Positions 1-12,555 of a stretch of 64,000 nucleotides of DNA are shown here, one piece after another. A program made the position numbers and the translations under genes. Within the stretch, counting starts at the first letter, position 1. Every line of letters begins with the position of its first letter. The stretch comes from Sarcomyxa edulis (lineage: Eukaryota; Basidiomycota; Agaricomycetes; Agaricales; Mycenaceae): positions 1,860,001-1,924,000 of the forward strand of contig QUOL01000003.1 in assembly GCA_009761415.1 (NCBI GenBank), given 5' to 3'. The notes beneath the pieces were generated by a model. That model worked only from the letters and a program-made list of their open reading frames with translations. It searched no databases and was not told where the DNA came from.

Positions 1-3000
1 CAGTCTTGAGTTGTTCGAGTTGTCGCGCACGCGAGGTGAGTTTGCGTGATGTCATAGTCTTATCTGCTTCGTGAACTGAATTATTCTCAAGGCAAAACGG
101 GTTGCTAAAAAGCTTGCAGCGCGTGTGAGGCCTACTCGGTCCGACTCGGACTCCGGAGATGATCCAACTGCACCCAGCAAGCCTAAACAGCAGACAGAAG
201 ACACTAATAGCATCATCCAATTCAATTGTGCAGAAGTTCTCGACTTCTCCACAGGTTCAGTGGTGCTCCCGCTTCGTATAACATGCTATTGTCGGCATCA
301 TCGCGAGAAGGTCGGGTTCAACGTACATTTCACCATGATGGACCATACAGGGAGGATCGTTGGTACGGGGACATCGAGACCCATCATGATCACCGATGAT
401 CACAAGACAACATCTACCTCTATTGGAGGCGTCCATAGCAGCAAGCACAACAACGGCCACAATGGCGATGGCGATTTCGTCATGGATAACGCGTATTCCG
501 AGATGGCGAAGGACTTCAAGTGGGCTCAGATGGGTGGTGGTGCCGGAATGGTGATGATCGGCGAAGCTTCAGTCTCACCGCCTCCTTCAGATGCTCAAGC
601 TCGGGCACCCTCGAAGCGCAAGCAGAATAGCAAGGCGAAGGATGGTGCAAACAAGAAACGAGTGAAGCCTTATGACTGGGCTGGTAAGCGTTCGGCCAAG
701 GCGTCCAGGGAGGCTAGTGTATCCAGTCTACCCTCGCCTTCGACCTCATATTCAGCACTGCCAATCACAAGGTCGCCTACTCCGCCTCAGATGTTTTCTC
801 CTCAAGCATCCCGGTCTGCCATGTCTCCCGAGGATCAACAAACCTTCAATAGTCTTATCTCGTCCGCTTCAAGCACCACTCAACTGCAAAGGCTTACCCC
901 TGATATGACATCTTCACCTTCGTCTCCTCTCACAATGTCCTTGTCTATGCCCTCTCTTTCTCTCCAAAATCAGACTTCCGTTCCTTTCATGTACTTTAAT
1001 CCTACCGATCCATCCTCGTCCATTCCTCTCCTTACTCCAACAATCCATCGTCTGATCCCCAACTCTGGTCCCACGCATGGCGGTATCGAAGTCACGGTCT
1101 TAGGGGCCAATTTCCACGCGTCACTGCAGCTTAATTGTGTATTCGGCGACGTTGTAGCGAGCTCTACTCAGCGATGGAGCGATAATACTCTCGTTTGCAT
1201 TCTTCCCCCGCGAGCAACGGCTGGTGTCGTGGCAGTTTGGTTCGATGGTTTCAGCAAGGTGGAAGAGCAAAACCACACATCGCCATCGCTGTTCACATAT
1301 TGTGACGAATCTGACCGCGCTTTGTACGTATCGTTCTTCCAATACTTTGTCTTGACGTGCTAATACCTCCATGAATCCTGCAGAATGGAGCTGGCTCTCC
1401 AGGTTGTAGGACTCAAGATGACGGGCAAGATCGAGGATGCTCGAAATGTTGCCATGCGTATCGTGGGCAATACAGGGAGCGATGCCTCCGAATCGCAGAA
1501 CAATGGGGCGAACAACATGATACAAGTGGCCCACACCGCCATTTCTCGCGATATACGGCCACTGCTGCTAATCCAATCAGGAAGCGAGAATTTCGAGACC
1601 GTGATAGTCAAATTTCTTTCTATACTCGATACCCCCTTGGATGATGGCAAAGACACGCTGCCTCCTACTTCCGACGCGATCTCTCATCAAACTGCGAGTG
1701 GACAAACATTGCTGCATCTTGCTGCGTTCCTCGGATTCTCGGCGCTTGTCGAGTTCTTGATCAAGCACCGAGTTGATTTGGACGCGAGAGATAGGAACGG
1801 TTTCACGGCGTTACATCTTGCTGTTGTCGCGGGGGCAGGGGATTGTGTCAGATTGTTAGTGGAAGTTGGTGCCGATAGAGAGATCGTCAATGCGCTCGGC
1901 AAAACAGCAGAGGAGCTCGACGGAGCAGATAAATTGTTTGACGAGATACCTGCCGCTAGGTACAGAACAGAGGACGAGGCCGTGCGCGAGGAGGAAGATG
2001 AGCTAGCAGATGACGAGGGCGACGATGAAGATGAAGATGGTACTGTGCGGAGTCACATCAAGCGTCGTGGTATACGACCCCACCGGAAAATCGCCTCAAG
2101 TGATGATTCTGACGATGACCTCCCTCAAGACGCCGAATCGTCTCCAGACGATGTTGTGGATAGTTATAAATCTTCGGAAGATGAGAAGAAATCAATTGTT
2201 CCCTTCAACGACGAGAAGCAAGCTTTGTCGATCGTTGATATTATACACCGGACACTTGCTCAACTACAACCCCCTATCCCAAATATCCCGCAAATCCCCA
2301 TTCCCCATCTTCCCCATCTGCCAGGTATGCCCAACGTACCGTGGGCTCTACCCCAAATTCCGATGGCATTCCCAGTTCTTGTGCCCCCAGTCGGATGGCC
2401 TTCCTTCTTGGGAGGTGAACATCAAGGTGAGGCTGCACAGAGTGATGCGGACAACACGGTAGATGATCGTGAAGAGCAGAAGGGAATGGGCGCAGGGGCC
2501 TTGCGAGCTGCACGAGATTGGAGAGCTGCTTGGGAGAAATGGATGGCTTTGGCTATTTGGGCGTCAGAGGACGTTCCACCTCCGAAATATACCCCAAGAG
2601 CTAGTGAGGCCGAAATCGCTCAACCTTCTGCCGAGGGCGAAGTAGATGGACAAGGCGATGCGGCTGGTGCAACCATTCATCCTCCTTCTAACCTGGAAAC
2701 CAGAGTGGTTGCCCGACGTGTTGGCTACAAGCCTGTGGTTCCTGTGACGGACCAAGAGGTGAACGCTTTCGGGTATCAACCACCTACGAAGCAAATCCAA
2801 AAACTACAGAAAAAACGTGAGTTCGTTCTTGCACTTCTCATGACCAATACTCATCTAATGATAAATCAGACGACCGAATGCTCTTACTATTCTGGCTTCC
2901 TATCTTACTACGTGAGTTAGAAATTTCTACCTTCTCAAATTTATTGACGTTGACGCCTGTTTCCAGTTTCGCTGCTATGGGCCTTCCACCATGGGGTACA

Positions 3001-3064
3001 GCTAGCATTTCATGCGGTAAAATCAGCTCTGCCTCTATCGGCTGCATTTGGCACGCGGGTGTAG
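1..3064 (+). CDS. SPT23/MGA2-like ER membrane-bound transcription activator (5' truncated)
   Basis: The gene enters from the left edge. My exon chain is <3-35, 92-1323, 1384-2816, 2870-2911 and 2967-3064, giving 945 residues of a C-terminal part. The first exon and the start of exon 2 read in frame as a CSSC-containing stretch followed by AKRVAKK, typical of the Spt23/Mga2 N-terminal conserved region. An IPT/TIG domain follows (about residues 325-420), then two ankyrin repeats (about 525-600), a long Glu/Asp-rich stretch, a proline-rich segment full of IPxIP/HLP units (about 715-765), and a last-exon hydrophobic helix (LLLFWLPILL...LLW) serving as the tail anchor. In yeast these proteins sit in the ER/nuclear membrane, are freed by ubiquitin-dependent processing and induce the OLE1 fatty-acid desaturase. 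Family identity is strong. The exact yeast orthologue (SPT23 or MGA2) cannot be assigned because basidiomycetes usually have one gene. Confidence 0.9.
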
Positions 3065-3439
3065 AACATGTGTCTTCAGTCATGAATACACAGACTTACT
3101 ATCTTTTCTTTTGGGGGACTAGTTATCCGGTGTACGCTGATGTTTCTTCCTTGATACATGTCCATAGTCCTTCGTTGCACTTCAACTTATTACACTACTC
3201 ACAAATGTTGTCTTTCTCGTATAATCGAGCTCATGATACAGCCTTGGCCTAAAGTCATATCATCGCCTACGTAATTCAGTACTCATGCCTAGGAAAGTTG
3301 GACGGGACGTGAACAAGTTTATGTGCCTTTCTAAAGATTCATGGACTCCCATTGTGGAAAGTGTAAGAGGAAGAGAACGCGTGAAGTCCACGTGACGAGT
3401 TGACGCCCGTTCGATGCCGAGGTCAATGCAGACTCCAGA
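3065..3439. other. Intergenic, 375 bp
   Basis: This lies between the SPT23/MGA2-like stop and the start of the Mmc1-like gene, which run in the same direction. It must hold the 3' end of the first and the promoter of the second. I see no RNA gene, repeat or clear TATA box. Confidence 0.6.
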
Positions 3440-5746
3440 GTGAGGCTGCCGGGTCGCCCAATGCCAGCATGTCTCCTTTGTACGTTCACTCGAAAATGTG
3501 CCACCGGTCCATCCACAAAAGTTATATCCTCGGACGTCTTTCGCACTCTTCTTTCATCGTCAAAAGTCTGTCCGAGAAGTTCTCAAAGTCGCCTAGCATC
3601 CTCAAGTTCTACCTCGAATGATCAGCCGTCTTCATCCAAGCACGAGCCTCTGACTCTCCTCCATAGGACGACAAATTTACTTCCTCGAGTACTACCAGCT
3701 AGGTCTGATACAGCAAATTATGTTGAGTCTTTGGAATTTTGGAACGAGTTGCTTTCGGACGCATACGATAGCATAGTATTCACGGGAGAGACTGACGCAA
3801 GCGTAGTGGGTACGTCTTGATGTTCTTGATGCTGGGGGTTGATGCTAATCTTTTGCATATCCAGTTTACGGTGTCGATGGATGGTCCGGAGCCCAGGAGC
3901 TGATCACAGCTCTGCTGGAAGAGCCCTTTGCATCAGACCACGCTCAGAATGAAGTCATACGTAGTCGTTGGAACGACAATGTCGAAAGCAGCATCAAAAT
4001 CTCGACAACAAAGTAAGCCTTGCAAGAATCGCCTTCGTGACAACTGGATACTAATATGTTACCTGTAGACCCTCGAAATATACCCAAACGAAGGGTACAA
4101 CTATCCATATAACATCTTCATATCTCCAACAATTCCCAACGCCCATCGAGATTACTGAAATCAGGCCTCCCCCGCCTCTTGCTGCTCAGGATTCCCTCTC
4201 TACATCTCATCCGGCCCACATTCGAGCCAATGACGATGCTATCACTGCACTGTTCAGGACCGACATCCCTATCATTCTATGCAACCCACTAACCACACCC
4301 CTACCAATCCTTCTTGATTCCCTACTCCCAAAACACAACCCTAATCTCACTATCATACTCACTTCGACGCCTCCATCCACAGATCTCGCGTCCTACACTT
4401 CATCCATCATCTCCCGCTCGCTACGAAGTGAGAGTAAGGTTCAGCCAAAATTGCTCTTCGTAGATCCTTCGCGTGCAATTCTCGCTCTGCGGACTCTCGA
4501 AGCCAATCCGAGCTCTCCCACAGGTCTTCAAAGATATCAAGACGGCTTCATCGGCTCACAAATCTCCACTTTCACTTCGACACTACAATCTATCTTCGCT
4601 GCCAACCCCTCAGTGGTGTTTAAACGCCAGACAGCTGTGGTACACCTCTCTGGAGCCCTCTCCGCGTGCAGATCGTCTTTGAACCAGGCAAAGTTGGAGA
4701 TCGATGCTGTTTGTAGTAGGGTAAGCGAGCTCGAGGATAAGATTGCAGAGATGCGAGCCAAGTTACATGGGGAAGTGTTCAATATCCCTGGTAACACTGC
4801 TCCAAAACTCGATGGTGACATCATTGCAGCTGCGTTGGAAGACGCGGAGAGGGAAATCAAAATCGTTATGGACAGACTGACATGGTGGAGGATGGTCTGG
4901 CATGCAGATGAGATAAGTACCATCATAGGTGGGGCTATCGCTAGGAGTTGGTGTAAAGACCTAGAAAACCAGGTTGGCACCTTTCTTCAACTCGCAAACA
5001 AAGATTCGGACCGCTAAGATATCATGATGTTTTAGTTGATCCTTCATACAGGCTACCTCACCACACTGCAGCAAACCTTCACAGCATCAACATTCACCGC
5101 TCTCTCTTCCTTCAGAACACCGTCCGTCTTCACCTCTCCCATACTCCACAACAATCTCCTTCAAATCACGCATTCCCCATCATATACGCTGACACCATTA
5201 ACCCTCACATCTCCCATACACGCTCGGAGAACCCAATTGATCCAATTCCCTACGACGCGACTACACCTCGCCGCTCAGAAATGTGTGTTGGGGATGGGTG
5301 GAAGCGTCGCTGCCGGAGTCGGTCTGGGATGGGCAGGTTGGATTGGGTGGTTACTCCCCACGGGTGAAGGTCTATTAGGGTTTATTGGCGTCGATCCGGG
5401 GACGGCTATTGGAGTTGGTATCTTGGGTTCACTATTAGGTGTGCGGTGGGGAGTGGGGAAGTGGGAAAAAGCAAAGAAGGTGTGGTGGGATGATTGGAGG
5501 AGGGTGGGAGATGGTCTTGATAGGGACTTGAAGGTCAGAAACATCAATGCTTTTTAACATGCAGTTATTGACAGATCTACACTACAGTCTACACTGGACC
5601 GAACTGTTGAAGAAAAGGTTGTCGTCGTGCCTGAGACGGCGTCTGCGCAGTTGTTGGAGCTAGTGAAGCAACGAAAGGAGGAAGTAGGGCAAATCGAGGA
5701 TGAAGTAGATAGTCTACAGCAGGATTTACAGAGCCTCAGAGCATGA
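3440..5746 (+). CDS. Mmc1-like mitochondrial membrane protein
   Basis: Five exons (3440-3809, 3865-4012, 4069-4972, 5036-5533, 5588-5746) give 692 residues with consistent phases. The N-terminus is rich in Arg, Ser and Cys with few acids, as in a mitochondrial presequence; a second in-frame ATG lies at 3461. The middle has an alpha/beta-looking stretch (IPIILCN, KHNPNLTIILTST) and a short coiled coil. A Gly-rich hydrophobic hairpin follows (about residues 555-620: GMGGSVAAG..GWAGW..GWLL, then GIGVGILGSLLG), then WEKAKKVWWDDW and a C-terminal coiled coil. This arrangement matches fungal proteins annotated with the Mmc1 C-terminal domain, regarded as dynamin-superfamily relatives of mitochondria. 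No canonical GTPase P-loop is visible, so GTP hydrolysis should not be assumed. The exon 3/4 junction was chosen because it restores the conserved DLENQ-LILHTG run. Confidence 0.7.
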
Positions 5747-5881
5747 ATGGAACCAGTGAACTTCGTACAGTGCATCCAAGTTCGAGTTTATTACTGTTTG
5801 AAAGGGAGGACTCCGCGTAATATTGAATTACTGATATCCCTGTAATTAGCGATACACATTGAAAGCACTTGAAGAGACCCT

Positions 5882-7004
5882 TCAAGAGTCGCCGACAACG
5901 ATCTTAGGTACAGAATGTCCGTCTCCCCCTCCCCCACCGACGCCAGTGCTAGGCTGAGCGTAAGCACGCCGAGCTGCAGCAGTTCCAGCATCAAAGCCAT
6001 CGTCTTCGTTGTCGCTATCCGAACCCAATCCGAAAAGCTCTTCACGTTCATCCCAGACATCTGTGAGTCTGATAGATTTGTTGTTGCCTTTTGAGGCTGG
6101 CGGTAGGGCGCCGTTAGTACTGTGTATGGGGAGTAGTTGTGAGTCTCTGTCTTCTTCATCCTCGGGATCGGAGAGATACTCAGTGTCAAGTGGGCGGTAG
6201 AGGAGTGAGATCTTGGGGCGGTCGAAGGATGGAGATGGATGAGTAAAAAGTTTGATAGCGAGGACGGATGAGGAATATTTCTTACTTCGCGTCTGTGGCG
6301 GTAATATCGCTCCAAATGATACGCGACCCAGAGCCCGATGGTGGACCCCAATATATTTGCCTGGTGTATCGCAGCATAGAGTATGAGCTTTATGGTGATA
6401 CGTGCATGGCTAAGAGACACGCACTACAACATCACCAAACTGGAATTCTTTATACTTGGAGGATTACGCATGTTAGCGAGTTGTTTTGCAAAGAGAATAT
6501 AGGTGGGAAGTAGAACGCAACTGGCAACATAGATTGGACAAATTCGCTCAATATTCCTCCACAAAACACGCACACGAACGCAGTGAATATTAAGCCTGAG
6601 TGCCGCCAAAACCATATCCGTCTCGAGTCCCTTTTTAGCACAGCAGAACGCAGGTGACAATCAGTGATGTAGAGATTTCCCGAGCAAGGAGTACCCTTGT
6701 TTGAGAAATCGTTTGACTCACTCTTCCACGTCCATGATGAAGTAAAACACACTTGTTGCGCACATGAAGCAAAAGAAGTGCAGCAGCTTGTCATTCAGGG
6801 GTAGCGATCTCGAAAAGTTGGTAAAGCCCAAGAAGGCGAGGGTAATCATAATCAAGCATGTGAACACGAGGAACCACTACAGTAGAACAGGTGAAGTGCT
6901 CATTAGTTGGAACAGCACGAGACTTGGTAGAATGAAAAGATGCGAACTGGGCGTATTCGAATGGGCATGTTGTATTTGGGTATTCGGACTCTATGAGATC
7001 GCAT
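5882..7004 (-). CDS. VanZ-like family integral membrane protein
   Basis: Six exons on the minus strand (6924-7004, 6722-6876, 6522-6630, 6425-6454, 6286-6360, 5882-6211) give 259 residues. A short Arg-rich N-terminus precedes four hydrophobic segments: WFLVFTCLIMITLAFLGF; a segment following NDKLLHFFCF; GLIFTAFVCVFCGGILSEFVQ; and ANILGSTIGLWVAYHLE. The D-K-x-x-H-F, SEFVQ-x-x-LP and QFGDVVAN-x-x-G motifs are those of the VanZ-like family (PF04892). The cytosolic tail is acidic and low-complexity (DSDNEDDG, GGGGGDG). VanZ in enterococci is linked to teicoplanin resistance, but the eukaryotic relatives have no established role. Exon 4 is only 30 nt. A downstream ATG at 6968 is an alternative start. 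The gene is convergent with the Mmc1-like gene, with 135 bp between the stops. Confidence 0.8.
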
Positions 7005-8298
7005 AATGGCTTTCGAGGATTTCCGGAGGTATATTCGAACATTTTTGACCGTAGCAGAGACTGCTGAAGGAAAGGACATCGGAAGAGTTCAAAGTGCCGG
7101 CGCTTGTGTCCGAGTCTGGCTCCGCTAAGCGCAGCCGGCGGTAACAAAAGTCCACGAAGTCCACGGAGTCCTTCCCGGCTACTGCTATCACCAAGTCAAC
7201 ACTTTCAAATTCTCACCAAGTACCTTCAAGTACTCGCATATGCACCTCTCGAGATCTCCAGGCAGCATGCGTTCTTTTCTACTCCATGGCAATGGAGGTG
7301 ACTTGTCCGGAATGAACTCGGACCCAGGTTGTTTCAAGTCTGCCCGACCCCGAGTCACAACATACGACTTACTACTCTCTCGTGTTGCAGTAGGCCGTGC
7401 GCTTTCGCGTATCCTCGTCCTAATGCCACTCATGTCAAACGACTTGTGCTCCGATTTCCTACGCATATTGTTGCTCAGCAAGTTGGGACTCCAATCCGAT
7501 TAGATTGGAATCTTCTCTAGAATCTCTTTGCGGTCTCCAGAATCGTCACCGACAGCGCAGCCCGAACAAAGCCCGAACTCCAGATACTAATAGGCTCTTA
7601 TAGGCCTCGGATAATCGTCGTAGCATGGCCATGCCAACGCATGCCATCGTAGGAGATCGTAGGCCACACATGCATATGGTCATCGATCATCTTCTAAAAT
7701 TCTTTTTCTGGGTTCAGCTGGATCGTCGACTTGTCCACCGGAGGTCTCAAAATCTGTTTGTACGTGCTGTTATTGAAACGTCTTGAATTCTTGCGGCCGG
7801 AAGATATTTATATGATGCCCGAATGCGGATGGACATATCGTCCTCAAATTTATAACACGACTTACGGCCGGAAGGATACCACGATTATCAGTACTAGTCC
7901 TAAAACATCCGTCTGATTTCTCCCGCATGCACACTATTGCTGTAAGTTCGTTTCATGCATGCAACTTGACATCGCAATTGACATCCTATGGTTCAGCCGA
8001 CTCTCTCTGACAGTAAGTCAATGCCGTTTCTTTTGCGAAAGCAGCGGCTTCGACGGTACTTCTCCGTTTGGTAGTGATTCTTTTCTGGTAAACTGGCGGT
8101 ACGTATTTGACGACGATGTCGATCCGATCGTCGGCTCATTTGACTTCCTGCAGTGATATCATACGTACTGTGTGTTGTGCTGTCGAGCTCCTAGCCCCGA
8201 TGGCCATCGAGCTATTATGCTCATGAGCTGATGAGAGGATCGTTTTTGGTTGTATATAAGAGGTCGGTTCTTCTGTGACTGAAATTGCAGCGACTATC
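7005..8298. other. Gene-poor intergenic region, 1.29 kb
   Basis: This divergent interval lies between the VanZ-like gene (minus) and the adenylate-forming reductase (plus). Open frames here are under 100 codons, overlap in several frames and carry no motif I recognise. It should contain both promoters; a TATA-like element lies near its right end. A short tandem AAGTCCACG/AAGTCCACGG occurs near 7148-7170. Confidence 0.55.
8253..8260 (+). promoter_or_regulatory. TATA-like box upstream of the adenylate-forming reductase
   Basis: The sequence TATATAAG lies 39 bp upstream of the ATG at 8299. Most neighbouring genes lack a clear TATA element, which fits a regulated rather than housekeeping promoter. 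This is inference from sequence only. Confidence 0.45.
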
Positions 8299-11200
8299 AT
8301 GTCTTCTAAACTTTCTACTACTTTCACCACAGTGCAAGCGCAAAACTGCCTTACCTTCGTTCCTCCTCCTCTCGATGGATCCATGTTCTGCAATGAGATG
8401 ATCGACTGGCATATGCAGCACAGCAAGGATCATCTCTTCGCGAAGCTGGTCGCTGAAGGCGATCAGCTTGACCTTGAAGTCACATACGAGCAGCGTAAGT
8501 CCTTATTCCATCGCGGTCAAAGCCATGACAATAAATGACATTTGCCAGTCGGTCGAGTCGTGCACAAGCTCGGTCAACAATTCCTCGGTGCTATTCCAGG
8601 AGGTCCTGCTGATGAGCATGGGAAGCCCCGTACCGTTGCGATTCTTTCTAGCCTGGATCCGTTCACCTACTCCGTCGTGATTTTGGCTCTGCTCCGTGCT
8701 GGCTTGCAAGTGAGTAATTTGCTTCCGTCGATTTCCAAATACTGACTTGCCCAGCCTTTTCCACTTTCGCCGAGGAACTCACAACCGGCCCTCGTCCATC
8801 TTCTAACTGCAACTTCGAGCTCTCTTTTGATTGGCTCCGTTCCATCCTCCAACAATCATGCGACACTACTCGAGAATACCACTCAATCTGTCCTGGATGA
8901 GCTCAAACAGACCGGACACGCACTCCGACTTCTGCAACAACCCCATGCCACAGAGATTCTTTCTATCATCGCGTCCGATGAACCCGTCGAACTCTTACCC
9001 CCACTTCGATCCATCTCTTCGTACATTAATGCGACAGAGGATTGGCCTCTCATCATAATTCATTCCTCCGGAAGTACGAAATTTCCTAAGCCAATTCATA
9101 TCACTCAACAGACTGGGCTCGAGTGGTTTTCCGTTTTCTGGCGAGGCGACGTAGACCTTGCCGGAAAAATTGAAGGAGTGATGGTTGTTCCGGCCTTCCA
9201 CGTGACGGGATTCTGTACGCAGCTCGGCACCCCTTTGACGAGTGAGTTTCCCGTCTCATTCGACCATCTACGAGGAAGATTTGACTGGATGCAACAGGCG
9301 GTGTCATTGTCGCTTTTTTCAAACCTGCCGACCCTCCTAAGGTTCCCAATTCTGAGAACTTCCTGAATGCGTTGATTAGGTGTAAAGCAAATGTCGTAAT
9401 TGCATTCCCGACGTTCGTAGAGGTACGCGGAGACATTCATTCCAACCTTCTGGTGGTGCTAATACATCTCTAGGATTGGTCGAAAGATCCCGAGGCCATG
9501 AACGAGCTCGTTGGACTTGACCTCATCCTAGTATGTAGAAGTTCTTGATCAGACAACGAACCTTTGGTGACCTTATGAACTTCCAGGGCTATGGTGGAGG
9601 CCCTCTCTCCCAGGATGCAGGAGACAGGATGATAGAAGCAGGTGTCAACCTTCAGTCTTTGTACGGAGCGTGAGTCGTCCTCGCGTTCCACTCATTACGA
9701 GGCTGACATACTTCTACAGAACTGAGACTGGGATCATGTTCCGCGCTTTCCTCACTCAGAGCTTAGGAAAAGACTGGCAGGTAATACGGTATATTTGGTG
9801 CATACTCAGACAGATACTGAAGTCTCTCGCAAGTATGGTTATATATCACAGAATGTCAAGCCTATCTGGGTTCCCGATGCCGATGGAAATGTAAACCTTC
9901 AACTTCAGGTAAGTTCAACTGGATATTGCTTCTTCGTGCATTCCATATTCAATGTTTCGAACATCAGGAATGTGCGACCCATCATCCTTCAATGATCGAT
10001 GACCCCATCAAGAGAACATACGACACCCACGATCTTCTGCAGGAGCATCCCACCAAGAAGGGCTTATACAAAGTCATAGGTCGTACTGACGATCAAATAA
10101 TGATGGCGTACGTATATGCTCATGCTCTACATCGATATTTGTGCTCATGTTTACAATTAGCAACGGTGAAAAAACAAACCCGGGACCCTTAGGTGAGACT
10201 CAATTTTTTCTCCGCTGCGTATGACTAAACTGTCCATAGAAATCATTATCTCTTCAAACCCCCTCGTCGAGGGCGCCATAATGTTTGGCCGCTCTAGAAA
10301 CCAAGGTAAACTATCATTCTTGCTGCATAGATGATCAACTTTGACCTTATTGATTCAGTCGGCGTTCTCATCGAGCCCTCATATCCCATCGATCTCAGAA
10401 GCGACACGGAGATTGAGAAATTCCGGAACGCTATATGGCCTTCGGTCGAGAAGGCCAACCAGTTTGCTCCGTCTCACTCTCGTATTTTCAAGGAGTATAT
10501 CTTGATATGCGATCCTGTCGAGAAACCCTTCATACGGACTGCCAAGGGCTCGATATCACGAAGCGCTACTATCCGTACCTACGAAGCCGAGATTGACACA
10601 ATCTATAGCAGCGTTGAAGACGCTGTTTCGAGCGAATGGGCTCAGCCACCCTCCACTTGGAATGAAGAGGGCATTCGTGCTTTCGTGAGCCGTATTCTCG
10701 ACGGCACGATTGGCAGTGGTAGGGAGAAAGGATTCACGATTCAACCTGAAGACGATCTTTTTGCTCAAGGCTGTGACAGGTTAGTATGTTGATCATACAT
10801 ATTGTTTCTGATACTTACTTCTTTCTTCAAGTCTACAAGCCACTCATATCCGTAATGCTCTGATCAGTGGTCTTCGACAAGCTCCCCCAACCGTCCAAGG
10901 ACCCCGAGCGGTCCTTGGAATCTCACACAACTTCGTGTTTGAACACCCTACTCAGAAATCAATTGAAGATTTCCTTGTAAAATCTGTGTTAGAGCAGGGA
11001 GAAGCATCCACCGGATCCTCTGATCATATTCGACCAATGTTGGATATGATCGTCAAATATACTCTCGACTTCCCTATCCACAAGTCCGTCGCCGATTTCA
11101 CACCTGATGGTCCTGGCGCAGTCGTTCTGCTTACAGGCTCGACCGGCACCCTCGGCTCGTACATTCTCGCCCACCTGATCAGTGACCCTCGTGTCTTGCG

Positions 11201-12446
11201 CGTTTACGCTCTCAATCGTGCCGCGTCGGGGAAATCTACTATAGACCGTCAGACTGACGCATTTGTGGATCGAGGCCTAGATGTTGCCTTGCTACAGAGC
11301 CCAAAGTTCAAGTTAATCACCGGTGATGCATCCCGTGAGCATTTGGGGGTCGACGAGAGTACCTATATCGAGGTGAGCGCTGTTATATCAGCGTATATCG
11401 CATCTATCTATCTAACATCTTCATTAGATCAAGAACTCGATCACTGGCATCATACACAACGCGTGGCGTCTTGACTTCAACTTGACGTTGGCGTCGTTCG
11501 AACCTCTTGTCCGAGGAGTGCGACACTTGGCAGATCTAGCTCTCGATTCACCCCATCTGTCAGCGCCACACGTTGCTTTCACATCCTCTGTAGGAACCCT
11601 CACAAGTTGGGCAGAGACAAACAGCGTCCCTGAAGAGCCTATTGACAATCCTGAAGTGGCGGTTGGAAACGGATATGGAGAATCTAAATGGGTCTCTGAA
11701 CGGGTTCGTCACGAATTCTGTCCTTCTCCGAAAGCAATCGTCCTGATTGAATTATAGGTTCTCTTGGAGGCATCTCGCCAAAGAGGCTTGCGCGTTTCCA
11801 ATATACGCATTGGGCAGCTGTCCGGCTCTCGTGTAAACGGCGCCTGGAATGTCACGGACTGGGTCCCGCACTTCGTACAGGCAGGTTTCGCACTCGGCAA
11901 ATTGCCCAACTTCCCTCCCCATAGCGTCGTTACCTGGTTACCAGTTGATACTGCTGCTGACGCGGTGAGTCTTTCCTTTTGCTCTGTCTCTCGCACTTCT
12001 TTCTGATGATGCTCCGATAGGTCATCGATATTCTGTTCTCGCGTTCTGAAACGATCAGCAACGAGTACAATGTGGTCCATCCCCGTCCAAAACCTTGGTC
12101 GGATGTGATGTCTGTCGTCGCTGCGGCTCTGAGCGCCCGATCGAGCACTGGATCCTGTGAACTTGTTCCTTACGCGGAATGGTTCTCTTCCCTTGAAGCT
12201 CATTTGAACGAAGAAAACGCCCTGGAACGTTACCCTGCACTACGACTCTTATCCTTCTTCCGCTCCGGGCGTAGTCCTGCAGCCAGCAGCCCTCATCGCG
12301 AGTCCATGGGTTTGGCGTTACTTCAGACCCACAAGACTCGGGCGGCTAGTCCTGCTCTTGACAGTGTTTTGCCTCTAGATGAACGTGACGTCGCAGGTTG
12401 GTTGACTTACTGGGGAGAGCGCGGCCTTTTTGATGTTAAAGTCTGA
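8299..12446 (+). CDS. Adenylate-forming reductase (NRPS-like, A-T-R)
   Basis: Sixteen exons (first 8299-8494, last 12021-12446) with fully consistent phases give 1117 residues. The adenylation domain shows SSGSTKFPK (near residue 223), YGATETG (about 366), GRTDDQIM (about 452) and NGEKTNPGPLE with its catalytic-type lysine. The carrier domain has GCDSLQATHIRN, whose serine codon is split by the intron at 10780-10831 and is the expected phosphopantetheine site. The C-terminal thioester reductase has the Rossmann motif TGSTGTLGSYIL (about 735) and YGESK (Tyr about 897, Lys about 901). Such enzymes activate a carboxylic acid with ATP, load it as a thioester and release it reductively as an aldehyde or alcohol with NADPH; Lys2 is the primary-metabolism relative. 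Lacking the Lys2-type N-terminus, this is more likely a secondary-metabolism enzyme. Substrate unknown. No biosynthetic partner gene lies beside it. Confidence 0.92.
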
Positions 12447-12555
12447 TGTCACTCGTAGTACACAAGTATATGATAAATAAGTTTATGTTATGATTTCGTT
12501 ATGGTATAATACATACAGTGTTCTTCGCGACTGGAATCCACAATAATTAAATTGA

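Noticed and set aside
5791..6420. A 209-codon unspliced frame across the VanZ-like gene
   Set aside because: It runs through introns of the VanZ-like gene. The spliced model restores the family sequence, and the unspliced frame does not.
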